Below, piece by piece: positions 24,107 to 33,542 of a stretch of 40,648 nt of DNA. The notes under the pieces are model-generated. The model saw only the letters and a list, made by a program, of their open reading frames with translations. It did not search any database and was not told the DNA's origin. Within the stretch, counting starts at the first letter, position 1; each line of letters starts with the position of its first letter. Made by a program: the position numbers and the translations under genes. Source of the DNA: Desulfobulbus propionicus (GTDB taxonomy: Bacteria > Desulfobacterota > Dissulfuribacteria > Dissulfuribacterales > DYOW01); the NCBI GenBank assembly GCA_020720325.1, contig DYOW01000012.1, forward strand, positions 1 through 40,648, read 5' to 3'.

Positions 24107-25339
24107 TTATAATGTCACTACTCCGTCCTTAGAAATTGCAATATCTTTTGAAGCCTCTTTTACCCCTTCCTGCCTTACTTTATCAAGATAGGTCTTTGAT
24201 TTTTCAATCTCACTGGTAAGGGCATCAACTGTTTTGCTCATACTGTCCAGAGCCTTTAGCTTGTATGTGGACATGGTGTCCATAGCCTCATAAATATTAC
24301 TAAATGCCTTTTGAAGCTGCTCTATCTTTATTGTTGAACTTGCAGCCTGTTCGTGTATCTGAGCGCCCTGGGTTTTTAATAATTCTGATGTTGATTCAAT
24401 CATGTTGCCTGTTGTGGTATTAAGGGCAGATATCTGGTCAAGAACAAGTTTCTGGTTTGCAAGGGCTTGGGCTACTATAACCGCCGTCCTTAATGCGGAA
24501 ATAGTTGTTGTTGTCGCCCTGTCCACACCCTTAATAAGCTCAAGGTTGTTTTTTCTGACCAGGTCAAGGGCAAGATAGCCCTGTATGCTAACAGTCATTT
24601 GTGTTAAAATATCCTGGACTTTTTGTCTTAAATAAAAAAGAAGTTCTTCTTTAACTATTCTTGCCTTTTCTCTGTCAGTGGACTCAATCTGCGCTATCCT
24701 TGTTGAGACAGCCTCGTCAATTTTTTTGCCAAGATATACATATTGTTCAAGCTTTTGCATAATATCCCATAGATTTACCTTTTCCTGTTCTATGGCGATA
24801 TTATCCTTTTTAAGCTCTTCCTGACCATTATAAAGGCTTTCAATTATTGCGTTTATGTGCGACTGGGCAGACTGGTACTGGTCAAAATATTCTTTGATTT
24901 TATTTCCAAAAGGGATAATGCCAAAGAGTTTTCTTGGTTCAAAAAGATTTCCCTGTTTTACCGGGTCAAGCTCCTCAACCTTGTTTCTTAATTTTATTAA
25001 ACCCTGGGAAATCTCAGAGCCTTCATCAAAAAGACCGCTTTTCATTGCCTTCATAGGTCTTTCAAGCATCCTGTTTGACACATTTGCAGAAGCCTTTATA
25101 TCTGAACTTCCCATAGTATGGATTGCATCAAGTTTTTTGACAAATTCCGGATTTTTGCTGTCAAGGTTTATAACATCATCAACAAACTGATTGACCATTG
25201 TGTCTAATTTATTTACAACATTATCAGGAATTTTTACCATTTTATCCGCTTTCTCAACAGGGACAGGAGCGACAGGCTCAGGCGGGTTAAGCTGAAATTC
25301 TGCTGTGGGCGGGGCAAGGGTGATTGTTTCTTGTTTCAT
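24107..25339 (-). CDS. TelA family toxic-anion resistance protein
   Basis: A 410-residue soluble, strongly helical protein of the TelA/KlaA family. The N-terminus is proline-rich; the SLYNGQEELKKDNIAIEQEK segment, the KARIVKEELLFYLRQKVQDIL region and the long C-terminal coiled coil (LNTTTGNMIESTSELLKTQG onward) match the family. TelA proteins are linked to tellurite and general envelope stress resistance; the biochemical role is unknown. GATGGAGG precedes the ATG by about 12 bases. Second gene of the operon after the 373-residue SBP-like protein. Confidence 0.88.
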   Translation of the reverse strand: MKQETITLAPPTAEFQLNPPEPVAPVPVEKADKMVKIPDNVVNKLDTMVNQFVDDVINLDSKNPEFVKKLDAIHTMGSSDIKASANVSNRMLERPMKAMKSGLFDEGSEISQGLIKLRNKVEELDPVKQGNLFEPRKLFGIIPFGNKIKEYFDQYQSAQSHINAIIESLYNGQEELKKDNIAIEQEKVNLWDIMQKLEQYVYLGKKIDEAVSTRIAQIESTDREKARIVKEELLFYLRQKVQDILTQMTVSIQGYLALDLVRKNNLELIKGVDRATTTTISALRTAVIVAQALANQKLVLDQISALNTTTGNMIESTSELLKTQGAQIHEQAASSTIKIEQLQKAFSNIYEAMDTMSTYKLKALDSMSKTVDALTSEIEKSKTYLDKVRQEGVKEASKDIAISKDGVVTL

Positions 25340-25416
25340 TTTGTTTAATTTACCTCCATCTTTTGAATTTATAATTTAATTTGTCAAAAATATCCGGTTT
25401 TATCACAATTAATTTT

Positions 25417-26538
25417 TTATTTGTTTTGAGTGGAAGGATAAAGTTTTTCAATTTCAACTATCATTTTTTCCAGCGCTTCATAGCTTGGAGGGTCAACAAC
25501 ATCAATAATGGTCTCAGGAAGTTTTATATTTTTTTCCTGCCAGAGATTTTTTATGAACGTGGTATTATTTATGCGATAACCGTATTCAGCGGCAATTTTT
25601 TGAAGAACTTCATCCTGTTCCATTAATAAACCCACTTTTTCTCCTTTTTCCGTAAAAGGAACAAGGATATGCTTAGTAAAAAGCGTTGGTTTTGGATAAA
25701 GAAGAACCATATCAGAATTGCGGCTGTTTTTTATTATAAATTCTATAAATTGAGCCTCATAAATCATAACCAGGGGAGATTTTCCCAAGCCCATGCTTGT
25801 GTAGTCTTCAAAAGGGCCTGCAGTGGAAGATTCAAGATATCCCTGTTTAAGAAAAAGACTGCTTAAAATAGGAATCAGGGTTGTAATCTGTTCATCTGTG
25901 GTTACGATATTGTCATTATTAAGAATATAACTTGCAAGGGCAAGATACATTGCGGCGGAATTTGATGTCCTTGCGTCAGTTGTGGAAATAAGTATTGATT
26001 TGCTTATGGAATATTCTGTGTTGTCTTTGAGTTCCTTCCATCTTTTTTCTTCTTTAATGAACTGAAAAAGGAGCTTCATGTTGATTATGTAATAATAATC
26101 CCCTTTTTGCTCAACTATACCATTTTTTTTGAGTATTTCTGCAATGGGTCTCCATGAGGCAATCACCATTGGCGTATAAAAAGGGGTAAATTGTTTATTT
26201 TTACCCCAATCATGTTTTATTTTTTCAGCTCCCGGAATGCCAGCAGGAAAGGCAAAATCGTATTTTTTTAAGTCAGACCTTACTGCCATCTCCCTTGAGC
26301 CTGATTTTTCAACCTTCAGTATTATTCCGTTTTTTCTGAAGATATCAAGAACCCTCTGGTCTGTTAAAAAATTATATTTTTCCGAACCCGTAAGTCCTTT
26401 AACCTCAACAAGTTGTGATTCCAGCGTTTTTTTTTCCTTTTCAACTTTTGCTTCTTTTGAAGAAAGATAAATTGCCGCTCCAACGCCAAGCGCCAGTATT
26501 ACGAGCAAAAGTGGACCAATAAGTTTTTTTATGTTCAT
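25417..26538 (-). CDS. Membrane-anchored substrate-binding-like protein
   Basis: A 373-residue protein with an N-terminal membrane anchor (about 6-26) and no lipobox. The rest reads as a periplasmic-binding-protein fold: FPAGIPGAEKI, the cleft segment TTDARTSNSAAMYLALASY and IYEAQFIEF. The T-x-x-x-SN-S/T pattern parallels the TNPTSSNTG motif of the downstream SBP-vWA lipoprotein, suggesting related domains. It is the first gene of the TelA operon, with an AGGAGAGG ribosome-binding site. It has no transporter partners in the window. Specific ligand unknown. Confidence 0.65.
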   Translation of the reverse strand: MNIKKLIGPLLLVILALGVGAAIYLSSKEAKVEKEKKTLESQLVEVKGLTGSEKYNFLTDQRVLDIFRKNGIILKVEKSGSREMAVRSDLKKYDFAFPAGIPGAEKIKHDWGKNKQFTPFYTPMVIASWRPIAEILKKNGIVEQKGDYYYIINMKLLFQFIKEEKRWKELKDNTEYSISKSILISTTDARTSNSAAMYLALASYILNNDNIVTTDEQITTLIPILSSLFLKQGYLESSTAGPFEDYTSMGLGKSPLVMIYEAQFIEFIIKNSRNSDMVLLYPKPTLFTKHILVPFTEKGEKVGLLMEQDEVLQKIAAEYGYRINNTTFIKNLWQEKNIKLPETIIDVVDPPSYEALEKMIVEIEKLYPSTQNK

Positions 26539-26566
26539 ACACCTCTCCTTTTTATAGCTTATTTAT

Positions 26567-26595
26567 AAACTAAAAAAACACTTACGGAAAGTCAA
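26567..26595 (-). promoter_or_regulatory. Weak sigma-70 promoter candidate for the TelA operon
   Basis: In the 61-bp gap after purA the minus strand has TTGACT (26590-26595), 17 bases, then TAGTTT (26567-26572). The -35 box is good; the -10 is poor. Read-through from purA is the alternative. Confidence 0.3.
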
Positions 26596-26599
26596 GTTA

Positions 26600-27925
<1,326 letters not shown>

Positions 27926-28029
27926 TTAAAAACTCCTTTATTTAATCCAAAATAGAGATTACACTAAATAAGATGTTTGTCAAATGACAAATGAAATTTA
28001 TGTTGGAATTATTTTAGTTACCCTAAGTT

Positions 28030-30654
28030 ATGAAGCAGGAAAAATATTTTTATATAATTGATGGAAATTCGTGGCTTTACCGGGCATATTATGCCATAAA
28101 AGGTGAGCTTACAAGCAGGGATGGCTTTCCCACTAAGGCAATATTCGGCGTTATTAATATGCTTTTAAAAGTTATTAAGGAAAAAAAGCCTCATTATTTT
28201 GCCTTTGTATGGGATTCACCAAAAACCGGCTTCAGAAAGGAGCTATATACCGAATATAAGGCAAACAGACCCTCCATGCCCGAAGACCTTTCAGTACAGA
28301 TACCAATATTAAAGGAAATAATATCGTATCTTGGGATAAATCAGCTTGAAATAGAAGGCGCTGAGGCTGATGATTTAATTGCCTCTCTGTCAAAAAAAAC
28401 AGACTCTTTATCCCAAAAAATAATTGTTACCCTTGATAAAGACCTTATTCCACTTATTGACGACATTACTACTTTATGGGACCCCATGAAGGATGAATTT
28501 CTTGATGAAAAGGCAATTAAAGAGCTATATAACATAAGTCCGGCGCAGTTTGTTGATATGCTTGCTCTTGCCGGTGACGCTGTGGATAATATTCCGGGCA
28601 TTCCCTCTGTGGGAAAGAAAACAGCCCTGAAATTAATTATTGATTATGGCAGTATTCAGGGCATATATGATAATCTTGAAAAATTAAGCCCTAAATTACG
28701 TGATAATCTTATTAATAACAAGGAAAATCTTTTTTTGTGGAAAAAACTTGTGACTTTGGATGAAGAAATCCCTGTCTCCGGAAATATTGAAGACCATATT
28801 ATCAGGGATATGAATTCTGAAAAGCTAAAAGAAATTTTCCACAGGCTTCGTTTTGAATCTTTATATAAAATTATTCCTGAATCAGCGCCAAAAAACAGTG
28901 GTTTATTCCATACTGATTCAGAAAAAGAACCTGAGTCAGAAGAAGAAATAAAAATAAATGAGATTAATAATGCAAAAGAGCTTGATAATCTCTTTGAAAT
29001 TATAAAAAAAACGAAAATTATAGGCATTGATGTTGTTTTTGACAAAAATATTTTTTCCCCAGGAATAGAAAAAATATATATAACGATTGAAACTTTGGGA
29101 ATTTATCTGCTTGATTATACAAAAAATATAATAAATTTTAACAATACTTTCCATGAATTAAAAGAAATTTTTTCTGATAAAGATATTAAAAAAATCGGTT
29201 TTGGTCTTAAAAATATTCTTTTGGGACTTTCTTATAACGAATTAGGACTGGAAGGTATTGAAGGTGATATTCAGATTGCGCAATTTCTTCTTGACCCTGA
29301 CAATAAAGAAAATTCCTTTTTACAAAAAAATATGGAGACAGAAAGGGGAAGGGCGCGCTTTTTAAGGGATATTTTTAAGTTGCATAATGACCTAACTGAC
29401 AGAATGGTTAAAGAAAATCTTATTAAATGTTACACAGAGGTTGAACTGCCTCTGATAACAGCGCTTTTTGACATGGAAAAAAACGGTATATTAATTGATA
29501 AAAACGCAATGAAATCCCTTTCAGAGGAATGGGGAACAGAAATTTTAAGGATAGAGAGACAGATTTATGAAATCTCAGGCGATGAATTTAATATAAATTC
29601 ATCCCAGCAAATTGGCGAGATACTTTTTACAAAACTTGGACTGCCTTCCCTGAAAAAAAGCAAAAAGAAAACCCAGTATTCCACGGATGTTGAGGTTCTG
29701 ACAGAACTTGCAAAGATACACCCTCTTCCCGAAAAAATACTTGCCTACAGAAATCTTGTAAAACTTAAATCAACATATGCAGACGGGCTTTACAGCAGCA
29801 TTAATCATCACACTGGCAGGATTCATACTTCTTATAACCAGACTCTTGCTGTAACCGGCAGGATTTCTTCAACCAATCCCAATTTGCAGAACATTCCAAT
29901 AAGAACCCATGAAGGAAAAAAAATCCGTAAGCTTTTTATAGCAAAGCCAGGTTATACCCTCGTCTCTGCGGATTATTCCCAGATAGACCTGAGAGTTCTT
30001 GCTTTTTATTCCAATGATGATAACCTTGTAAAATCCTTTATAGAGGATATGGACATACATGCCCGAACTGCTTCTCTTGTGTATGGTGTGCCTGCGGATA
30101 TGGTGAGCGCTGACATGAGAAGAACTGCAAAGACAATAAATTTCGGTATTATTTATGGAATGAGTCCATTTGGCCTTTCAAGGGCGCTTGGAATTGACAC
30201 AAAAAAGGCTTCTGAATTTATAAAAACATACTTTGAAAAATATCCCGGCGTAAAAAAATATATGGAAGAAATTATTGAATCAGCAAGGAGTCATGGTTAT
30301 GTTAAAACTATCCTTGACAGACGAAGATATATTCCGAATATAAAAAGTAACAATAAAAATATAAGGGAATCAGCGGAAAGGATTGCCATAAACACACCTA
30401 TACAGGGAAGCTCCGCTGATATTATAAAACTTGCCATGAAAAATATTTATGGTAACCTTCTAAATGACAACGATTGTAAGATGCTCCTTCAGGTGCATGA
30501 TGAATTGCTTTTTGAAGCAAAAAGTGAAAAAATCGGATTTTATGTCAAAATAATTAAAGACATTATGGAAAATTCTTATAAAATAAATGTACCGTTGAGA
30601 GTGAATATTTCATTGGGCGCCAACTGGGAGGAGATTGAAAAATTAAGTATATGA
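28030..30654 (+). CDS. polA: DNA polymerase I
   Basis: An 874-residue family A polymerase. Residues 1-~285 are the 5'-3' exonuclease (DGNSWLYRAYYAI, AEADDLIASL, LAGDAVDNIPGIPSVGKKTA). The 3'-5' proofreading domain (about 315-480) is degenerate: the exo I acidic pair is replaced (IDVVFD, 333-338) and the exo II NLKYD-like motif is GLKNI, so proofreading is probably lost. The polymerase domain has motif A DYSQID (648-653), motif B RRTAKTINF (697-705) and motif C VHDE (822-825). The usual motif A glutamate, the steric gate, is aspartate D653. Phe at motif B is standard. It starts a co-directional run with the HD-GYP regulator 42 bp downstream. Confidence 0.97.
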   Translation: MKQEKYFYIIDGNSWLYRAYYAIKGELTSRDGFPTKAIFGVINMLLKVIKEKKPHYFAFVWDSPKTGFRKELYTEYKANRPSMPEDLSVQIPILKEIISYLGINQLEIEGAEADDLIASLSKKTDSLSQKIIVTLDKDLIPLIDDITTLWDPMKDEFLDEKAIKELYNISPAQFVDMLALAGDAVDNIPGIPSVGKKTALKLIIDYGSIQGIYDNLEKLSPKLRDNLINNKENLFLWKKLVTLDEEIPVSGNIEDHIIRDMNSEKLKEIFHRLRFESLYKIIPESAPKNSGLFHTDSEKEPESEEEIKINEINNAKELDNLFEIIKKTKIIGIDVVFDKNIFSPGIEKIYITIETLGIYLLDYTKNIINFNNTFHELKEIFSDKDIKKIGFGLKNILLGLSYNELGLEGIEGDIQIAQFLLDPDNKENSFLQKNMETERGRARFLRDIFKLHNDLTDRMVKENLIKCYTEVELPLITALFDMEKNGILIDKNAMKSLSEEWGTEILRIERQIYEISGDEFNINSSQQIGEILFTKLGLPSLKKSKKKTQYSTDVEVLTELAKIHPLPEKILAYRNLVKLKSTYADGLYSSINHHTGRIHTSYNQTLAVTGRISSTNPNLQNIPIRTHEGKKIRKLFIAKPGYTLVSADYSQIDLRVLAFYSNDDNLVKSFIEDMDIHARTASLVYGVPADMVSADMRRTAKTINFGIIYGMSPFGLSRALGIDTKKASEFIKTYFEKYPGVKKYMEEIIESARSHGYVKTILDRRRYIPNIKSNNKNIRESAERIAINTPIQGSSADIIKLAMKNIYGNLLNDNDCKMLLQVHDELLFEAKSEKIGFYVKIIKDIMENSYKINVPLRVNISLGANWEEIEKLSI

Positions 30655-30696
30655 AAAAGCTTTTTGTAATTTAATATAAAGAGGATAGATTTTTTT

Positions 30697-32220
30697 TTGA
30701 TTCAAAATACTCTTAGATCAGACCAGGAAAATCAGCCCATGTCATTTAAAACCCTGAAGAAACATTTTATTCTTCTGGTGGAGGACGAAGATTTTCAAAG
30801 AGAATATCTTGCCGCCTGTCTTAAAGGGTGGGGGCTTGACATACTTGAGGCAAGAGATGGCGATGAGGCCATTGAAATACTTAAAAATTACGACAATATA
30901 AGACTTATCATATCAGATCTGAACATGCCGGGCATTTCCGGTATTGATTTAATAAAAGCATATAAATCCCTTCATAAACTCCGCCTTTATATAGTTGTAG
31001 TAAGCGGCATAAGTGACAGAAACACTCTTATTAAGTGTATGGATGCCGGCGCAATGGACTATATTATTAAGCCATATCACCCTGAGCAGATTTTTGCAAG
31101 GCTTGCCACTATTGATGAGGTTATGAGCCTTGAAAACAGATACCAGGAACAGATTCTTTCACTTTTTGATGTTATGGGAGATATGCTCGGAAGCCGTGAC
31201 CCATACACCCAGATACATAGCCTGAGGGTTGCTTTTATAGCACACAGAATTGCAAATGTTATCGGATTAACAATGGATGAAAAAGAGATACTTGAGCTTG
31301 GTTGTCTTATTCATGACATTGGAAAGATTGCAATTCCTGACGATATTCTCCTTAAACCAGGCAAATTTGACAATCTTGACCGGCAGATAATGAACCTTCA
31401 TCCTGTTATCGGCGCAAGATTTATTGCTCCAAGATATGGTGATGAAAGGGTAATTTCAATGGTTATTAACCATCACGAAAGGCTAAACGGCACAGGATAC
31501 CCCAATAAAATCATGGGGGAACAAATCGATGTTTTTACAAGAATCCTGTCAGTTGCGGATGTATATGAGGCTTTAATATCAAAAAGGCCTTACAAAAAAC
31601 CAATGGAAAAAGAAAAGGCATTTTCCATTATAATTGAAGAGGCAATGATAGGATGTCTTGACCTGGAGATAGCAAAATCACTGAAGGATGCTGTTAGCGA
31701 CTGGGATCCACTTACCATTAATATGAATTTCTTTTTTGAGATTGAGGCTCTTGAATCTTTCAGAAGCATAGCATATTTCAGGGAGCCCCTCTGTTCCTTT
31801 TATAACTACCGTTTTCTGTTTAATCTTGACCGAACCGTTGATTTTGCCAATGTTGGAAAACAATATCACCTTGTGCTTATTCATTTTGAAAATCTGAACT
31901 GTCTGAACATTAAATACGGTTATTTAAAAGTGGACACAGATCTTGACAAAATCGGAGAAGATGTCAACTCAGCGCTTAATGACTTTGATAAAATAAAAAA
32001 TCAGCCCACAAAATCCTTTCTTTTCAGACGTGGTCCTGATTATATCATATTTACTGCGCATCAGGATGAAAATTTAAGCAAGCTTTTTGAAATGATAGGA
32101 CACATCTTATCTGAAGGACAGCAAAAATATGAGCTTAAAGGGAAGGTCGCCCTTCATTCATATCATTGCACAATTCCAATACAAAATGCCCTTGCGGAGT
32201 TCCCTGGTTTTATAGTCTAA
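30697..32220 (+). CDS. Response regulator with HD-GYP and degenerate GGDEF domains
   Basis: A 507-residue protein. The receiver domain (about 23-140) has phospho-acceptor D74 (ISDLNMPG). The HD-GYP domain (about 150-320) has HDIGK (206-210), HHERLNGTGYP (259-269) and the later ADVYEAL and RPYKKP segments, so it should hydrolyse cyclic di-GMP. Residues ~360-500 follow the GGDEF layout (REPLCSFYN where DPLTGLYN is usual, LIHFENLNCLNIKYGYLKVD for the iDiD-FK-iND-yGh-vGD segment), but the signature is RRGPDY, so cyclase activity is not expected. Start is TTG 30697 behind GAGG, or ATG at 30739, just before the receiver. Co-directional with polA and DUF1015. Confidence 0.85.
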   Translation: MIQNTLRSDQENQPMSFKTLKKHFILLVEDEDFQREYLAACLKGWGLDILEARDGDEAIEILKNYDNIRLIISDLNMPGISGIDLIKAYKSLHKLRLYIVVVSGISDRNTLIKCMDAGAMDYIIKPYHPEQIFARLATIDEVMSLENRYQEQILSLFDVMGDMLGSRDPYTQIHSLRVAFIAHRIANVIGLTMDEKEILELGCLIHDIGKIAIPDDILLKPGKFDNLDRQIMNLHPVIGARFIAPRYGDERVISMVINHHERLNGTGYPNKIMGEQIDVFTRILSVADVYEALISKRPYKKPMEKEKAFSIIIEEAMIGCLDLEIAKSLKDAVSDWDPLTINMNFFFEIEALESFRSIAYFREPLCSFYNYRFLFNLDRTVDFANVGKQYHLVLIHFENLNCLNIKYGYLKVDTDLDKIGEDVNSALNDFDKIKNQPTKSFLFRRGPDYIIFTAHQDENLSKLFEMIGHILSEGQQKYELKGKVALHSYHCTIPIQNALAEFPGFIV

Positions 32221-32241
32221 TTTTTTGAGGAAATACGAGAG

Positions 32242-33531
32242 ATGGAAAGAATTTTACCTTTTTATGGTTTAAGATATAATACCGGAAAGGCAGGAGAAAT
32301 TACTGACCTTATAGCGCCTCCATATGACGTGGTTTCAGATAAGGAAAGGGACTTTTTAGTGGAAAAAAATAAATATAATATTTTTTCCCTTGAGCTTCCG
32401 AAAACCATAGATAACACAGATCCCTTTGAATTTTCTAAAAAACAGTTTCAGGAATGGTTAGATGGTGAGATACTTTCAAAAGAGCCAAAGGCATGCATCT
32501 ATCCTTATAATATAAGCTATGAGACTCATGATAATAAACTTGAAAGAAAGGGTTTTATCGCGCTTTTAAGGCTGGAAGACTGGGCAAAAGGCATTGTTAA
32601 ACCCCATGAAAGAACCTTTGACAAGGTTACGGTTAATAGGTTAAATCTTTTAAAGGAAACCAGAGCAAATTTAAGCCCTATTTTCATGCTTTATAAAACA
32701 GATAAAAATATTGCATCTGTTATTGATAAAAACAAGGGACAGGAACTTTTTTCAGTTGATGATAGCCTTAAAAATTGCCATAAATTTTATAAAATAGACG
32801 ATGAAAATATTATAAAAAAGGCGCAGGAAGGTCTAAGCAATGCATTTTTTTATATTGCAGACGGTCATCACAGATACACCACTGCCCTTAAATATTTTAA
32901 TGATTCCAACGGCGCTTCATCCGCATATATTATGACCTATCTTGTGGATACCTCAGATGACGGGCTCGTAATACTGCCCACACACAGGATATTAAAACTG
33001 GATAATGCATTCCCTGAGATACCCGCAGAGTTCAGCGAGGTTATAAAAAATGAAACTATCCGGCTTTCGGACACTGACCCTTCCAGTGTTATAGGACTTA
33101 TAAATGAAAGAGTTTCCGGTAATCATTTCAAATATATAACAATCTTTAATCCAATGGAAAAAAGTCTCTGTTTCTGGAAGATTGATATTCAAAAGGCCAA
33201 TTCTCTAAATTTTAACGGATCCCAGCGTCCGCTCTTTTCTCTTGATGTATTCTGGCTTGAGGAGATCATTTTTAAAAAAATATTAAAAAAATCCGCTCAG
33301 GAAATGAAAGAAAGCGGGGAGCTTACCTTTGTCTCAAATGGCATATCTGCTTTTAACGAAACAGATGATAATAAAATCCTTTTTTACATAAACCCTGCCT
33401 CTGTTGACGATGTAATAAATATTTCTGACAAAGGTCTTTTAATGCCCCAGAAATCAACATTTTTTTACCCAAAAATACTTACAGGTCTTGTTATTAATTC
33501 ATTTGACCATTCTTTTATAAATATTACCTGA
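32242..33531 (+). CDS. DUF1015 family protein
   Basis: A 429-residue protein of the DUF1015 family: the N-terminal LPFYGLRYN and LIAPPYDVVSDKERDFL, the KPHERTFDK segment and the central IADGHHRYTTAL motif. Family members are widespread in anaerobic bacteria and have no established reaction; the histidine pair in GHHR suggests a metal- or phosphate-handling site. It lies 21 bp after the HD-GYP gene and 11 bp before the LonB-like protease, an arrangement typical of an operon. Confidence 0.88.
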   Translation: MERILPFYGLRYNTGKAGEITDLIAPPYDVVSDKERDFLVEKNKYNIFSLELPKTIDNTDPFEFSKKQFQEWLDGEILSKEPKACIYPYNISYETHDNKLERKGFIALLRLEDWAKGIVKPHERTFDKVTVNRLNLLKETRANLSPIFMLYKTDKNIASVIDKNKGQELFSVDDSLKNCHKFYKIDDENIIKKAQEGLSNAFFYIADGHHRYTTALKYFNDSNGASSAYIMTYLVDTSDDGLVILPTHRILKLDNAFPEIPAEFSEVIKNETIRLSDTDPSSVIGLINERVSGNHFKYITIFNPMEKSLCFWKIDIQKANSLNFNGSQRPLFSLDVFWLEEIIFKKILKKSAQEMKESGELTFVSNGISAFNETDDNKILFYINPASVDDVINISDKGLLMPQKSTFFYPKILTGLVINSFDHSFINIT

Positions 33532-33542
33532 GGAGCGCTTGT

